Below, piece by piece: positions 7,615 through 16,932 of a stretch of DNA of 64,000 nucleotides. The DNA comes from Catenulispora sp. MAP5-51 (lineage in GTDB: Bacteria; Actinomycetota; Actinomycetes; Streptomycetales; Catenulisporaceae): positions 45,764-109,763 of the forward strand of contig NZ_JBGCCH010000033.1 in the NCBI RefSeq assembly GCF_041261205.1. Direction: 5' to 3'. The translations under genes and the position numbers were made by a program. The notes under the pieces were generated by a model. That model ran no database searches, had not been told where the DNA came from, and was given only the letters and a program-made list of their open reading frames with translations. Within the stretch, counting starts at the first letter, position 1, and the number at the start of each line of letters is the position of its first letter.

Positions 7615-9894
7615 ATGGAGCCTGATGAGGGGGCGCGGCCGCTTCCGCGTCATCGTTTCGTCGAGTTGCCGGTGTTCGGCAACGCGTCCAGGCGCGCCGG
7701 GGGTCCGGTGCGCCCCGATGAGGTCGCCGCCGAGCTGAGGACGATCGCCGGGATCGAGAAGCAGGCGACGGAGCAAGAGCCGGAAGTAGAACCGGAAGCA
7801 GAACGGGAAGCAGAACCGGCGCGCTCCACCCACATCCCCGCCCTCGACGGCCTGCGCACTCTGGCCGTCGCCGCAGTGCTCCTGTACCACGCCGGCCTGT
7901 CCCGCTTCCGAGGCGGCTTCCTCGGCGTGGACGTCTTCTTCGTCCTGTCCGGCTACCTCATCACCGGCCTGCTGGCCCGCGAATACCTCGCGACCGGCGC
8001 CGTGGCCCTGCGCCGGTTCTACCACCGCCGCGCGCGCCGCCTGCTGCCGGCGTTGTTCGTCGTGCTGGCCGGGGTCTGTGCCTACGTGGTCCTGCGGCTC
8101 CCTGGGGAGGCGGCGGGTCTGCGCAGCGACGCCACGGCCTCGGTGTTCTATGTGACCAACTGGTGGTTCGTCGCCAAGGGGCAGTCCTACTTCGGCGGCA
8201 CCGGCCGGCCGAGCTTGCTGCTGCACCTGTGGTCGCTGGCCGTGGAGGAGCAGTTCTACGTCGTCTGGCCGGTGTTCCTGCTGGTCGCGCTCGGCCGGTC
8301 GTCGGGCCCCGGCGAGCGGGTCGAGCGCCTCAGGGCCCTGGGGCGTGCTGTCGGCTGGGCCACGTTGCTGGCCGCCTGCTCGGTCGGCCTGACGGTGTTG
8401 CTCTACTCGCCGTGGCGGGATCCCTCCCGTATCTACTACGGGACAGACACCCGGGCCTTCGAATTGCTGATCGGCGTCATGGCCGCGCTGCTGCAGATCG
8501 CCCGCGAGAAGCCGCGCGAGCGTCCGACGGAGCAGAAGGCGCGCCGCATCGCCATCGAGTCCGCGTCCTTTTTGGCGCTGGCCGGGATCCTGTGGGCCTT
8601 CGTCGCGGTCCCGGCAACCGAGTCCGGGCTGTATCCGGTCGGGCTGATCGCGGTGGCGGTCGCGTCCGCCGTGCTCATCAGGACCCTGGTCGCCGGTACG
8701 GCGGTGTCCGGGCTGCTGTCCGGCAGGTTGTTCGTGTGGCTCGGGGAGCGGTCCTACGCGCTCTACCTGTGGCACTGGCCGATCTTCGACGTCACCCGGC
8801 CCGGCGCCGACGTCGCCTGGCCGCCGCAGACCGTGCTGCTGGTGCGGGTGCTGCTCTCCGTGGTCTTCGCCGACCTGACCTACCGCTACATCGAGACGCC
8901 GATCCGCCACGGCGCCCTGGGCCGGGCCGCGACCCGCGCCCGCGAGGCCTTCGACCGCCGCGAACTCGGCCTTCCGCTGGCCACCGCCGGATCGGCGCTG
9001 GCCGTGCTCGCGGCGGCGGCCATGCTCACCGACACGCTGGTCTCGACCGCTGCCGCGCACCCGGCCGACGCCCGCGCCGTCGCGGTCGACAACCGCCCGG
9101 CCGCCGCCCTCGACGGGAGGCACGGCGACCCGGGCGCGGCCCCGCAGCCCGAGCCGCACACGGCCGTGGTCGGCGACGCCCCCTCCTACCCGACCGTGAT
9201 GCCGCCGCCTCCGGCGCATCCCCCGCGCGTGGCCCTGATCGGCGACTCGCAGGGCATGACCCTGTACCTCAACCGGCCGCCGGACACCGCCGAGTACCTC
9301 CGGCTCCTGGACGACACCACCGAGGGCTGCGACTTCCTCGGCGGCCGCATCACCAGCAGCGCCGGCGACCGCCGCGACCTGGACGCCGAGTGCGGGGACA
9401 CGGCGGCCAAGTGGGCCTCCCGGGTGCGGCGCGACCACGCCGACGCCGCGCTGATGATGGTCGGCGCCTGGGACCTGTTCGACGAGCAGGTGGACGGTAC
9501 CGCGCTGCCGTTCGGGAGCGCCGGCTGGGACGCGTACTTCGACAGCCGGCTGGCCGCGGCTGTCAGCACCCTGGAGGCAACCGGCCTGCCGCAGCTCGAC
9601 CTCGCGCTGCTGCCCTGCTACCGCCCCGTGACCACCGGCGGCAGCGCCGGCGGCCAGTGGCCCGAGCGCGGGGACGATTCGCGGGTCGCGCACGTCAACT
9701 CCCTGCTGGCGGCCTACGCGCAGGACCCGTCGCACCACGTCCGCGCCGTGTACCCGCCCGCGCAGTTCTGCCAGGACCCGACGATCGCCGCCAGCCGCTC
9801 CTACCGCTGGGACGGAGTCCACTACTACAAGCCGGGCGCGCGTCTATATTTGCGGAACGCGATCCCGCAGATCCTGGAGGCGAAGACGTCGTGA
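7615..9894 (+). CDS. OafA/YrhL-type membrane acyltransferase with SGNH domain
   Basis: Two-domain O-acyltransferase that moves acyl groups across the membrane onto cell-wall or surface sugars. After a ~65-residue cytoplasmic lead with a Glu/Pro/Ala repeat comes acyltransferase-3 (residues ~75-440): IPALDGLRTLAVAAVLLYHAG (catalytic His), GGFLGVDVFFVLSGYLITGLL, RRARRLLPAL, LHLWSLAVEEQFYVVWP, and LYLWHWPIFD, with about 10-11 membrane segments. The extracytoplasmic C-terminal domain has the SGNH blocks VALIGDSQGMTL (Ser nucleophile) and WDGVHYYKPGA (Asp-x-x-His). At 759 residues it is full length. Its stop overlaps the start of the next gene. Confidence 0.9.
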   Translation: MEPDEGARPLPRHRFVELPVFGNASRRAGGPVRPDEVAAELRTIAGIEKQATEQEPEVEPEAEREAEPARSTHIPALDGLRTLAVAAVLLYHAGLSRFRGGFLGVDVFFVLSGYLITGLLAREYLATGAVALRRFYHRRARRLLPALFVVLAGVCAYVVLRLPGEAAGLRSDATASVFYVTNWWFVAKGQSYFGGTGRPSLLLHLWSLAVEEQFYVVWPVFLLVALGRSSGPGERVERLRALGRAVGWATLLAACSVGLTVLLYSPWRDPSRIYYGTDTRAFELLIGVMAALLQIAREKPRERPTEQKARRIAIESASFLALAGILWAFVAVPATESGLYPVGLIAVAVASAVLIRTLVAGTAVSGLLSGRLFVWLGERSYALYLWHWPIFDVTRPGADVAWPPQTVLLVRVLLSVVFADLTYRYIETPIRHGALGRAATRAREAFDRRELGLPLATAGSALAVLAAAAMLTDTLVSTAAAHPADARAVAVDNRPAAALDGRHGDPGAAPQPEPHTAVVGDAPSYPTVMPPPPAHPPRVALIGDSQGMTLYLNRPPDTAEYLRLLDDTTEGCDFLGGRITSSAGDRRDLDAECGDTAAKWASRVRRDHADAALMMVGAWDLFDEQVDGTALPFGSAGWDAYFDSRLAAAVSTLEATGLPQLDLALLPCYRPVTTGGSAGGQWPERGDDSRVAHVNSLLAAYAQDPSHHVRAVYPPAQFCQDPTIAASRSYRWDGVHYYKPGARLYLRNAIPQILEAKTS

Positions 9895-10577
9895 TCGTCC
9901 CGGCGAACCAGGCCGAATGGCCGGACCTGCAAGGGCTGCTCGGGTCCGCCAACTGCCATGGTCGCCGGTGCTACTGCCAGCGCTTCAAGAGCCCCGGCAG
10001 CGATTGGAAGAACGCCTCGGACGAGGAACGGGCCTTCCGGCTGCGCACGCAGACCTCCTGCGGCGACCCGGAGGCCCACGACACCAGCGGCCTGGTCGCC
10101 TACCGCGACGGCGAGGCGGTCGGCTGGGTCGCGGTCGAGCCGCGCACCGCCTTCGGCGCGCTGCGCCGCAGCCGGGTGGTGTGGCCGGGGCGCGCCGAGG
10201 ACAAGGACGACGCGGGGGTCTGGGCCGTGACGTGCTTCCACACCCGGCCCGGCCATCGCAACCAGGGCATCGCGGGGGAGCTGGCCCGGGCCACGGTGCC
10301 CTTCGCCCGCGAGCGCGGCGCCACGGCGCTGGAGGCGTACCCGATGGTCACCGAGCCCGGCGAGCCGGTGCCGTGGGGCGAGGCGCACGTCGGGACCCGG
10401 GCGATGTTCGAGGACGCGGGGTTCGTCGAGGTGGGGCGGCCGACGCCGCGGCGCGTGGTGATGCGGGTCGAACTGTCCGGATCACCGGCGGGGTCGCCGA
10501 CCGGCTGGAGATCGCCGCGCGGGCGGCGGCCGAGGCCGGGCTGGAGGTCTGGTACTGCCCGTTCACCAACGGTCTGA
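9891..10577 (+). CDS. GNAT acetyltransferase with aberrant C-terminal extension
   Basis: GNAT-family N-acetyltransferase. GTG 9891 overlaps the preceding TGA (GTGA) and has GGAGG about 10 bases upstream, so it is translationally coupled to the acyltransferase. The N-terminus (CHGRRCYCQRF) is typical of a small actinobacterial GNAT subfamily. The acetyl-CoA loop is CFHTRPGHRNQGIAGELARATVPFARERGA, and the domain ends at FEDAGFVEVGRPTPRRVVMRVEL near 10473. Family members stop about here. This frame continues through ~35 unrelated Arg/Pro-rich residues to 10577, because it reads out of frame into the next, headless gene. A deletion that removed the natural stop explains this best. The core enzyme may still work. 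Confidence 0.8.
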   Translation: MIVPANQAEWPDLQGLLGSANCHGRRCYCQRFKSPGSDWKNASDEERAFRLRTQTSCGDPEAHDTSGLVAYRDGEAVGWVAVEPRTAFGALRRSRVVWPGRAEDKDDAGVWAVTCFHTRPGHRNQGIAGELARATVPFARERGATALEAYPMVTEPGEPVPWGEAHVGTRAMFEDAGFVEVGRPTPRRVVMRVELSGSPAGSPTGWRSPRGRRPRPGWRSGTARSPTV

Positions 10578-11404
10578 CGCAGGCGGAGCTGTTCGCGTTC
10601 CTGCTCGACGCGGCCGAGCGCGCCGAGCGGCTGCGGCAGGCCGGGGCGCGCGTCGTCTTCCTCACCGGTTCGGAGATCACGCTGTTCACCGACGGGTTCC
10701 TGCCCGGGGCGACGTTCCAGGAGCGGGCGGCGGTCTTGGGGGATCCCGCGCGCTTCCGGGCTCTGCTGCCGCAGCTCGGCGCCGAGCTCAACGCGTTCCT
10801 GGCACGCGTGCTGGCTGAGGTGCGGGCCCGGTTCCACGGCACCGTCGGGTACGCCTCGGTCCCGTTCGAGGCCGTGGACTGGACGCCCTTCGACCTGATC
10901 GCCACCGACGGCGGATACCGGGACGCCACCAACGCCGCCATGTTCCCCGAGGCGCTGCGGGCCCAGGTCGCGCGGGGTAAGCCGTTCGCCGTCACCGAGT
11001 TCGGCTGCGGGGCCTTCCGGGGCGCGGCCGCTCTGGCCTCGCGCGGCGACGCGGTCATCGAGTGGGGCCAGGACGCGCGGCCGGTGCGGATCGCGGAGGG
11101 GACCGTCCGCGACGAGCACGAGCAGGCGGGCTACGTCGGCGAGATGCTCGGCATCTACGAGGCGGCCGGCGTCGACGCGGCGTTCGTCTACACCTTCGCG
11201 CGCTGGGACCTGCCCACGCTCGGCGACCGGGACCACGAGCCGGAGCGCGACTTCGACGCGGCGAGCTTCGGGATTGTCAGGGTTCTGCCACCGGGTGTGG
11301 CGCGGGGGGAGTACGCGGAACTCGGGTGGGAGCTCAAGGCCGCGTTCGGTGTGGTGGCGGAGTTCGGGGCGGACCGGCAGCATGGAGCAGGCTCGCCTCG
11401 GTGA
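10472..11404 (+). pseudogene. TIM-barrel hydrolase-like gene lacking its 5' end
   Basis: From 10472 the frame reads VRITGGVADRLEIAARAAAEAGLEVWY, then FLLDAAERAERLRQAGARVVFLTGSEI, FDLIATDGGYRD, KPFAVTEFGCGAFRG and VDAAFVYTFARWDLP. This matches the body of actinobacterial glycosidase-like TIM-barrel proteins (sometimes annotated as abortive-infection proteins). In those, ~100 residues precede VRITGG; here that section is missing and the frame is fused, out of phase, to the end of the acetyltransferase gene. No ATG or GTG in this frame occurs near the junction; the first ATG is near 10940. The gene is therefore probably not translated intact. A Glu in TEFGCGA could be a catalytic residue. Confidence 0.7.
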
Positions 11405-11449
11405 GATCCGGCATCCGGCGAGCAATGGCGACCGACCGCAGGAGAGAAC

Positions 11450-12205
11450 GTGCCCACCGCGAAACTGCAGATCCCCACCCCCGACGGCCAGGCCGACGCC
11501 TTCGCCGCGTTCCCCGACGACGGCGAGCGGCATCCTGGCGTGCTGTTCTACATGGACATCTTCGGTATCCGGCCGGAGCTGGAGCGCAAGGCGCGGGAGC
11601 TGGCTGAGCACGGGTACTACGTCCTCGTGCCGAACGTGTTCTACCGCGACGGCGCGGCGCCGCTGGTCGAGCTTCCCGAGTTCGTGACCCAGGAGGTGCG
11701 CCAGGAGGCGGTCGCGCAGCTGATGCCGCTGGTGCAGGCGCAGACCCCGGAGCGTGTGCTGCGTGATGCCGCCGCCTACCTGGAGTTCCTCACCAGCCGT
11801 CCCGAGGTGGCCCCTGGGCCGGTGGCGGCCATGGGCTACTGCATGGGCGGCGGCCTGGCGCTGCGTACCGCCGCGGCCCATGCCGACCAGGTGGCGGCGG
11901 TCGCCGCGTTCCACCCCGGCAAGCTGGTCAGCGACGCGCCCGACAGCGTGCACCGCGCGGTGGTCCCGGCGATCACCGCCGACGTGCACATCGGCCACGC
12001 CGAGACCGACATGCGGCCCGAGGCCGTCAGCGAACTGAACCAGGTGCTGGACGCCTCAGGGGTCCGCTACACCTCGGAGATCTACCCGGGCACGGTCCAC
12101 GGCTTCACGATGTCCGACACCTCGGCCTTCGACGCCGCCGGGCTGGCCCGGCACTGGGAGCGGCTGCTGGCGCTGCTCGACGGGGCCCTCGCTACTCGGC
12201 GATGA
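11450..12205 (+). CDS. dienelactone hydrolase family protein
   Basis: Alpha/beta hydrolase of the dienelactone hydrolase family, which opens lactone rings or hydrolyses esters in aromatic degradation. The catalytic triad is visible: Cys131 in AMGYCMGGGLAL, Asp187 in GHAETDMRP and His217 in GTVHGFTM. The N-terminal HPGVLFYMDIFGIRPELERKARELAEHGYYVLVPNVFYRDG is the classic strand and helix of the family. GTG 11450 follows AGGAGAGAAC. At 251 residues it is the normal length. Its 3' end overlaps the convergent thioredoxin-like gene by 14 bp. Nothing nearby points to a specific aromatic pathway. Confidence 0.9.
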   Translation: MPTAKLQIPTPDGQADAFAAFPDDGERHPGVLFYMDIFGIRPELERKARELAEHGYYVLVPNVFYRDGAAPLVELPEFVTQEVRQEAVAQLMPLVQAQTPERVLRDAAAYLEFLTSRPEVAPGPVAAMGYCMGGGLALRTAAAHADQVAAVAAFHPGKLVSDAPDSVHRAVVPAITADVHIGHAETDMRPEAVSELNQVLDASGVRYTSEIYPGTVHGFTMSDTSAFDAAGLARHWERLLALLDGALATRR

Positions 12206-12770
12206 CGGGGCCGAGCGCTGCGGACAGGTCGTTGTAGTCCACGCCGCGCAGCGCTCGCCACGCCAGATCGCCGTTCTTGTCGATGATGAGGGTCGACGGT
12301 ATGAACTGCAGCGAGGTGATGCCGGCCAGCTTGGCCAGCAGGGTCTCGTTGCCGTCGTCGACCAGGCTCGGATAGCCGATCTGCTTGGCCTTGACGAACG
12401 CCTGGGCCTGCGCGGTGTTGTCACGGGTGTCGATGCCGACGAACTGCACACCCTTGTCCTTGAACGCCGCGTAGGCCTGCTCCACGGACGCTGCTTCGGC
12501 CTCGCAGTTGTCGCACCAGGACCCCCAGATGTTCAGCACGACCACCTTGCCCTTGAACGAGGCCAGGTCGAGCTTGGTGCCGTCCAGCGTGGTGCCGGAG
12601 AGTGTGGGGAGCGGCTTGCGGTGGCCGACGGCTATGGAGGCGACGCCTCCGTAGCCTTCTTTGTTCTTCGGCCCGGAGCCGCCGCAGGCAGTAAGAGCCA
12701 GGGCCAGCGCGGCGGCCGAGGATATGGCGACCGCCAGGCGGGTTCTCTGCGTCTGCATGGTGCGCGGCAC
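12192..12770 (-). CDS. TlpA/ResA-like thioredoxin-fold lipoprotein
   Basis: Extracytoplasmic thiol-disulfide oxidoreductase anchored as a lipoprotein. The hydrophobic signal (LAVAISSAAALALALTAC) ends in a lipobox with Cys29. The redox domain has GKVVVLNIWGSWCDNCEAE with active-site Cys86-x-x-Cys89, then GVQFVGIDTRD and the cis-Pro region LQFIPSTLIIDKNG. It may reduce cytochrome c apoproteins or other exported thiols. The start is uncertain between GTG 12770 and ATG 12758; neither has a strong ribosome site and both give a workable signal peptide. It lies downstream of, and in the same direction as, the two-component genes. Confidence 0.85.
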   Translation of the reverse strand: MPRTMQTQRTRLAVAISSAAALALALTACGGSGPKNKEGYGGVASIAVGHRKPLPTLSGTTLDGTKLDLASFKGKVVVLNIWGSWCDNCEAEAASVEQAYAAFKDKGVQFVGIDTRDNTAQAQAFVKAKQIGYPSLVDDGNETLLAKLAGITSLQFIPSTLIIDKNGDLAWRALRGVDYNDLSAALGPVIAE

Positions 12771-12801
12771 GGAGAAAGTCTTGCATGGCGCGGTCGGATG
12801 C

Positions 12802-13479
12802 TTACCTCAGGGTCCGCTCATCGTTCGGCGTGACCCCATGCCGCACCGCCCACAGCGCGGCCTGCGTCCGATCGGCGACGCCGAGCTTCATCAGGATGTT
12901 GGACACGTGCGTCTTCACCGTCTTCTCGGCCAGCACCAACGCCCGCGCGATCTCCCGGTTCGACCGCCCCTGGGCGATCAGCACCAGCACCTCGCGCTCG
13001 CGCGCCGTCAGCGGCGGCGCCTGCGGGCCCGGCTCGGCGCCGCTGCCGCTGCCGGAGTCCAGCAGCGCGGTGGCCACCTCCGGTTCCAGCAGCACGTGGC
13101 CGGCGTGGACCGAGCGGACCGCCGCCGCCAGTGCCGCGGGGTCGACGTCCTTGTAGACGTAGCCCCGGGCGCCCGCGCGGATCGCCGGGATGATCATCCG
13201 GCGGTCGGTGAAGCTGGTCACCACCAGCACCCGGGCCGTGGAGCCGGCCTCGCGCAGCAGCTCCATCGCGCCGACGCCGTCGACGCCGGGCATCACCAGG
13301 TCCAGCAGGATGACGTCCGGCTTCAGCTCGGCGGCCTTCTCGGCGCACTCCGCGCCGTCGGATGCCTCGCCGGCGACCTCGATGCCGTCCTGCAGCTCCA
13401 GGAACGTGCGCAGGCCCTGGCGGACCATGCTGTGGTCGTCCGCGATCAGGACCCTGATGACCTCAGGCCGCGCGCCCAC
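12802..13479 (-). CDS. LuxR/NarL-family response regulator
   Basis: Two-component response regulator. The receiver domain covers residues 8-120, with acidic pocket ADDH and phosphorylatable Asp60 ([10 protein letters not shown]), Thr/Ser switch VVTSF and Lys in YVYKDV. A Ser/Gly-rich linker joins it to a GerE/LuxR helix-turn-helix ([44 protein letters not shown]). Its start overlaps the 3' end of the histidine kinase gene by 17 bp, so the two are co-translated and form a cognate pair. Confidence 0.93.
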   Translation of the reverse strand: MGARPEVIRVLIADDHSMVRQGLRTFLELQDGIEVAGEASDGAECAEKAAELKPDVILLDLVMPGVDGVGAMELLREAGSTARVLVVTSFTDRRMIIPAIRAGARGYVYKDVDPAALAAAVRSVHAGHVLLEPEVATALLDSGSGSGAEPGPQAPPLTAREREVLVLIAQGRSNREIARALVLAEKTVKTHVSNILMKLGVADRTQAALWAVRHGVTPNDERTLR

Positions 13480-14662
13480 GGTCCACCTCCAGACGGATCG
13501 TCGTTCCCGCGCCGGGGCTCGATGCGACCTCCAGGCGCCCGCGCACCGATTTGGCGCGGTCCCGCATCGACACCAGGCCCAGGCTGCGGCCGGCGCGGCG
13601 GACCGCGGCCGGGTCGAAGCCGACGCCGTCGTCGACCACTTCCAACAGGGCTCCGCCGCAGGGGCTGGCGCCGGAGTCCGCGCCGGCGGGGCAGTGCTCG
13701 CGCAGGCGGACGCTGATGGTCTTGGCCTCGGCGTGGCGCAGGGCGTTGTGCAGGGCCTCCTGGGCCACGCGCAGCAGCACCTCCTCGGCGGCCGGCGACA
13801 GGGCCCTGACGTCGCTGCCCTCGAAGGTCACCCGGGGCCCGCCGGCGGTCTGGTTCACCCGGTCCAGGACCTCGGCGTGCTTGCGCAGCGTCACCGCCAG
13901 GCCGTCCTCCTCCAGCTCGGCCGGCCGCAGCTCGACCACCACCGAGCGCAGCTCCTCGGCGGCCTCCTTGGCCAGCGCCGCGACCTGCTCCAGCGAGGCG
14001 CGGGCCCGGGCCGGGTCGGAGTCCAGGACGTCGGCGGCGGCCTGGGAGGTCAGGCGCAGGGCGAACAGCTTCTGGGCGACGGCGTCGTGCAGCTCGCGGG
14101 CCAGGCGGTTGCGCTCGCGGGTGATCGCCAGCTCGCGCTCGCGCTCGTAGAGCCGGGCGTGGCGCAGGGCTATGGCGGCGTGGCCGGCCAGGACCCCGAG
14201 CAACTCCTCGTCGTCCTTGGTGAAGCCGCCGGCCTTGTTGGCCAGGAACAGCGCGCCGAGGATCTCCTCGCCGTCGCGGATCTGCCGGCCCAGGAACGCG
14301 TCCATCTCCGGATGGGCCTTGGGCCACCAGCGGAAGCGCGGGTCCTTGCGCACGTCCGCCAGCCGCTGCGGCGCCGGGTCCTGGAGCATGACCGCGAGCA
14401 TGCCGTGCTGGCGCGGGAGCGGCCCGATCGCGGCCCACTGCTCGTCGGTGACGCCGTCCACCAGGAACTGCGCGAAGCTCCCCGCGCCGTCCGGGACGCC
14501 CAGGGCGGCGTACTCGGCGCCGATCAGCTCGCGGGCGGTGGCCACGATCGTCTGCAGCACCTCGTCGGTGGCCAGGTGGCGGCTGACCGCCAGGACGGCC
14601 GCGGACAGCCGGCGCATGGTGTCCAGCGCGTTCGGGGGGCTGGGGCTGGTCTTCGCTGCCAT
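13463..14662 (-). CDS. GAF-domain sensor histidine kinase (NarL partner)
   Basis: Soluble sensor kinase. A GAF domain covers residues ~25-170 ([22 protein letters not shown] to [33 protein letters not shown]). A HisKA_3 dimerisation domain follows, with phospho-acceptor His192 in [20 protein letters not shown]. The HATPase domain (~290-395) has the N box [11 protein letters not shown]1 [11 protein letters not shown] and G2 GLVSMRDRA. There is no membrane segment, so a cytoplasmic ligand or redox state is the likely input; related GAF kinases bind heme or oxygen, but no such residue can be assigned here. I chose ATG 14662; another ATG at 14698 is possible. It pairs with the overlapping response regulator gene. 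Confidence 0.9.
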   Translation of the reverse strand: MAAKTSPSPPNALDTMRRLSAAVLAVSRHLATDEVLQTIVATARELIGAEYAALGVPDGAGSFAQFLVDGVTDEQWAAIGPLPRQHGMLAVMLQDPAPQRLADVRKDPRFRWWPKAHPEMDAFLGRQIRDGEEILGALFLANKAGGFTKDDEELLGVLAGHAAIALRHARLYERERELAITRERNRLARELHDAVAQKLFALRLTSQAAADVLDSDPARARASLEQVAALAKEAAEELRSVVVELRPAELEEDGLAVTLRKHAEVLDRVNQTAGGPRVTFEGSDVRALSPAAEEVLLRVAQEALHNALRHAEAKTISVRLREHCPAGADSGASPCGGALLEVVDDGVGFDPAAVRRAGRSLGLVSMRDRAKSVRGRLEVASSPGAGTTIRLEVDRGRAA

Positions 14663-14809
14663 ATCGACAAGGTATCGCCGATGATCGCCGGACCCCATCG
14701 GGCCGGGGACCGGTCGGGCCTAGGCCCCTGGTCCTAGGACTAACGACCCTGGGCGATCCCGGTCCCGCGCCCGATCCCCGCGGCCGGGCCGCGGAGCAGG
14801 GTTTGGGGC

Positions 14810-15616
14810 ATGAACACGACTACGAAGCAGACCGAGCAGACCCAGGGGGCTCAGACGGTCCCGACGGCCGGGCGGGTTCCGGCCGGCGCCTGGGACGGCA
14901 ACCCGGTGGCCGTCATCACCGGCGCCTCCCAGGGCCTGGGTCTGGCGCTGGCTCGCGGCCTGGCCGAGCGCGGCTGGTCCCTGGTGATCGACGCCCGCGG
15001 CGCCGACCGGCTGGCCGCCGCCCAGGAGGAGCTGCTGGCGCTGACCACCGTCGTCGCGCTGGCCGGCGACGTCACCGACGACACGCACCGCGCCGACCTG
15101 GCCGAGGCGGCCTCCGAACTCGGCGGCGCCAGCCTGCTGGTGAACAACGCCTCCAGCCTCGGCGGATCGCCGATGCCGGCGCTCGCGGACTTCCCGCTGG
15201 AGGCGCTGGAGCAAACGTTCGCGGTGAACGTCCTGGCGCCGCTGGCCCTGACCCAACTCCTGCTCCCGCAGCTGCGCCAGCACGGCGGCGAGGTCGTCAA
15301 CATCTCCTCCGACGCCGCCGTCGAGCCGTATGAGGGCTGGGGCGGGTACGGGGCGTCGAAGGCCGCGCTGGACCACGCCTCGGCGATCTTCGGGCTGGAG
15401 GAGCCGCAGGTTCGCATCTGGGCCGTGGACCCCGGCGACCTGCAGACGCAGATGCACCAGGACGCCTTCCCCGGCGAGGACATCAGCGATCTGCCGCTGC
15501 CGGAGACCGTGGTCCCGGGCTTCCTGCGGCTGATCGACGAGCGCCGGCCCTCGGGCCGCTACCAGGCCGGCGACCTGCTGCCCCGGACCGTGGCGGCCGA
15601 TGCGGAGGTGGCCTGA
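14810..15616 (+). CDS. SDR-family oxidoreductase
   Basis: Short-chain dehydrogenase/reductase with Rossmann fold. The cofactor motif is TGASQGLG (residues 37-44), VNNASS (111-116) is the NNAG-like strand, Ser166/167 is in VNISSDAA, and the catalytic Tyr180-x3-Lys184 is in YGASKAALDH. The N-terminal ~25 residues are a Thr/Gln-rich lead. The C-terminus (WAVDPGDLQTQMHQDAFPGEDISDLPLPE) is typical of the subfamily that sits next to QueA-like genes in actinomycetes. It ends one base before the ATG of the QueA-family gene, so the two are translationally coupled. The substrate is unknown. Confidence 0.9.
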   Translation: MNTTTKQTEQTQGAQTVPTAGRVPAGAWDGNPVAVITGASQGLGLALARGLAERGWSLVIDARGADRLAAAQEELLALTTVVALAGDVTDDTHRADLAEAASELGGASLLVNNASSLGGSPMPALADFPLEALEQTFAVNVLAPLALTQLLLPQLRQHGGEVVNISSDAAVEPYEGWGGYGASKAALDHASAIFGLEEPQVRIWAVDPGDLQTQMHQDAFPGEDISDLPLPETVVPGFLRLIDERRPSGRYQAGDLLPRTVAADAEVA

Positions 15617-15617
15617 G

Positions 15618-16796
15618 ATGTCGGTGCTGCTGCACGAGCCCACTGCCGTGAACGCCTCCTGCTCGCGCGGGTCGGCCGAGACCGCGCCGGCCGGCCCGCT
15701 GGGCGCCGGGTTCCGCGTCTCCTCCGATCTGCTGGCCCGCAAGCCCGCCGAGGCCCGCGGCCTGGACCGCGACGGGGTGCGGCTGCTGGTCGCGCGGGGC
15801 CGCGGAGCGGACGACCCGGAGGTCGAGCACTACGTGTTCACGGACCTGCCGGACGTCCTGGAGCCCGGCGACCTGCTGGTGGTGAACAACTCCGGGACCC
15901 TGCCGGCCGCTCTGGACGCGGTGGACCCGGAGTCGGGCACCCGGCTGGTGCTGCACGTCTCGACCGGCACGCCGCAGGACCCGGACGCGTGGATCGTCGA
16001 GCTGCGGCGGCCGATGGGCGATGGTTCGACCAAGCCCTTCGCGCTGGGCCCGGATTCGCCGGATTCGCCGGACTCGGAGGATCCGGACAGCCCGGCGCGC
16101 TCCGGCCTGCGCCTGCGCGTGACCGGCGGCGCGACGGTCACCCTGCTGCGGCCGTACACGCCGCGGCTGTGGGTGGCGCGCCTGGACCTGGGGATGTCGG
16201 TCGCGGACTACCTGACCCGCCACGGCCGCGCGATCCGGTACGACTACGTCGACCGCGACTGGCCGATCACGGCGTACCAGACGGTCTTCGCCGCGATCCC
16301 CGGCAGCGCCGAGATGCCCAGCGCGGCCCGGCCGTTCTCGGCGGAGGTGGTGGCCCGCCTGGTCGCCAAGGGCGTGTACATCGCGCCGATCACCCTGCAC
16401 ACCGGCGTCGCCTCACCCGAGGCCCACGAGAAGCCCTACGCGGAGTGGTACTCGGTCCCCGCGGCGACCGCGGAGCTGGTCAACCACGTCCGCGCCCGCG
16501 GCGGCCGCGTGATCGCCATCGGCACGACGGCGGTCCGCGCCCTGGAGTCGGCGGCTGACGAGGAGGGGACGGTCCACCCCGGCCAGGGGTGGACCGAGCT
16601 GATCATCACGCCCGAGCGCGGGGTCCGCGCCGTCGACGGACTGCTGACCGGGTTCCACGAGCCGGAGGCGTCGCACCTGCTGATGCTGACGGCGATCGCC
16701 GGGCCGCGCTTGATCCGGGCCGGCTACGACGCGGCGCTGGCGGGGCGGTATCTGTGGCACGAGTTCGGGGACGTGAACCTGCTGCTGCGGCGCTGA
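15618..16796 (+). CDS. QueA-family S-adenosylmethionine:tRNA ribosyltransferase-isomerase
   Basis: Member of the QueA family, which transfers and isomerises the ribosyl group of SAM onto 7-aminomethyl-deazaguanine in tRNA to form epoxyqueuosine. Visible family blocks are DLLVVNNSGTLPAAL, YTPRLWVARLD, YLTRHGRAIRYDYVDRDWPITAYQTVFA, GVYIAPITLHTGVAS, VIAIGTTAVRALES, and GLLTGFHEPEASHLLMLTAIAG near the end. ATG 15618 is used (GAGGTGG upstream). Length is 392 residues, slightly longer than E. coli QueA, partly from a 9-bp repeat insertion coding DSPDSPDSEDPDSP. No other queuosine gene is in the window. The tight SDR coupling suggests a paralogue acting on another substrate, although classical QueA activity is possible. 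Confidence 0.85.
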   Translation: MSVLLHEPTAVNASCSRGSAETAPAGPLGAGFRVSSDLLARKPAEARGLDRDGVRLLVARGRGADDPEVEHYVFTDLPDVLEPGDLLVVNNSGTLPAALDAVDPESGTRLVLHVSTGTPQDPDAWIVELRRPMGDGSTKPFALGPDSPDSPDSEDPDSPARSGLRLRVTGGATVTLLRPYTPRLWVARLDLGMSVADYLTRHGRAIRYDYVDRDWPITAYQTVFAAIPGSAEMPSAARPFSAEVVARLVAKGVYIAPITLHTGVASPEAHEKPYAEWYSVPAATAELVNHVRARGGRVIAIGTTAVRALESAADEEGTVHPGQGWTELIITPERGVRAVDGLLTGFHEPEASHLLMLTAIAGPRLIRAGYDAALAGRYLWHEFGDVNLLLRR

Positions 16797-16839
16797 GCCG
16801 GACCGGCGAAAGCCTTAAGGCCTTATGGATAAAGGGATA

Positions 16840-16879
16840 CCGGCGGGCCGGGTCGCGGAGGGGCGACCCGGCCCGCCGG
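16840..16879 (+). terminator. 17-bp perfect hairpin after the SDR-QueA operon
   Basis: Arms 16840-16856 and 16863-16879 pair perfectly around a 6-base loop (GGAGGG). There is no T-tract after it. It lies 44 bases after the QueA-family stop and is the likely transcript end, as is common for actinobacterial hairpins without a U-run. Confidence 0.75.
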
Positions 16880-16932
16880 CGCCATCAGCATCGCCATGGC
16901 ATAGACCGGCGCACGCGCCTAATCTCAGAACC

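Noticed and set aside
7579..9822. A 747-codon minus-strand open frame
   Set aside because: It is antisense to the acyltransferase with complete catalytic motifs.
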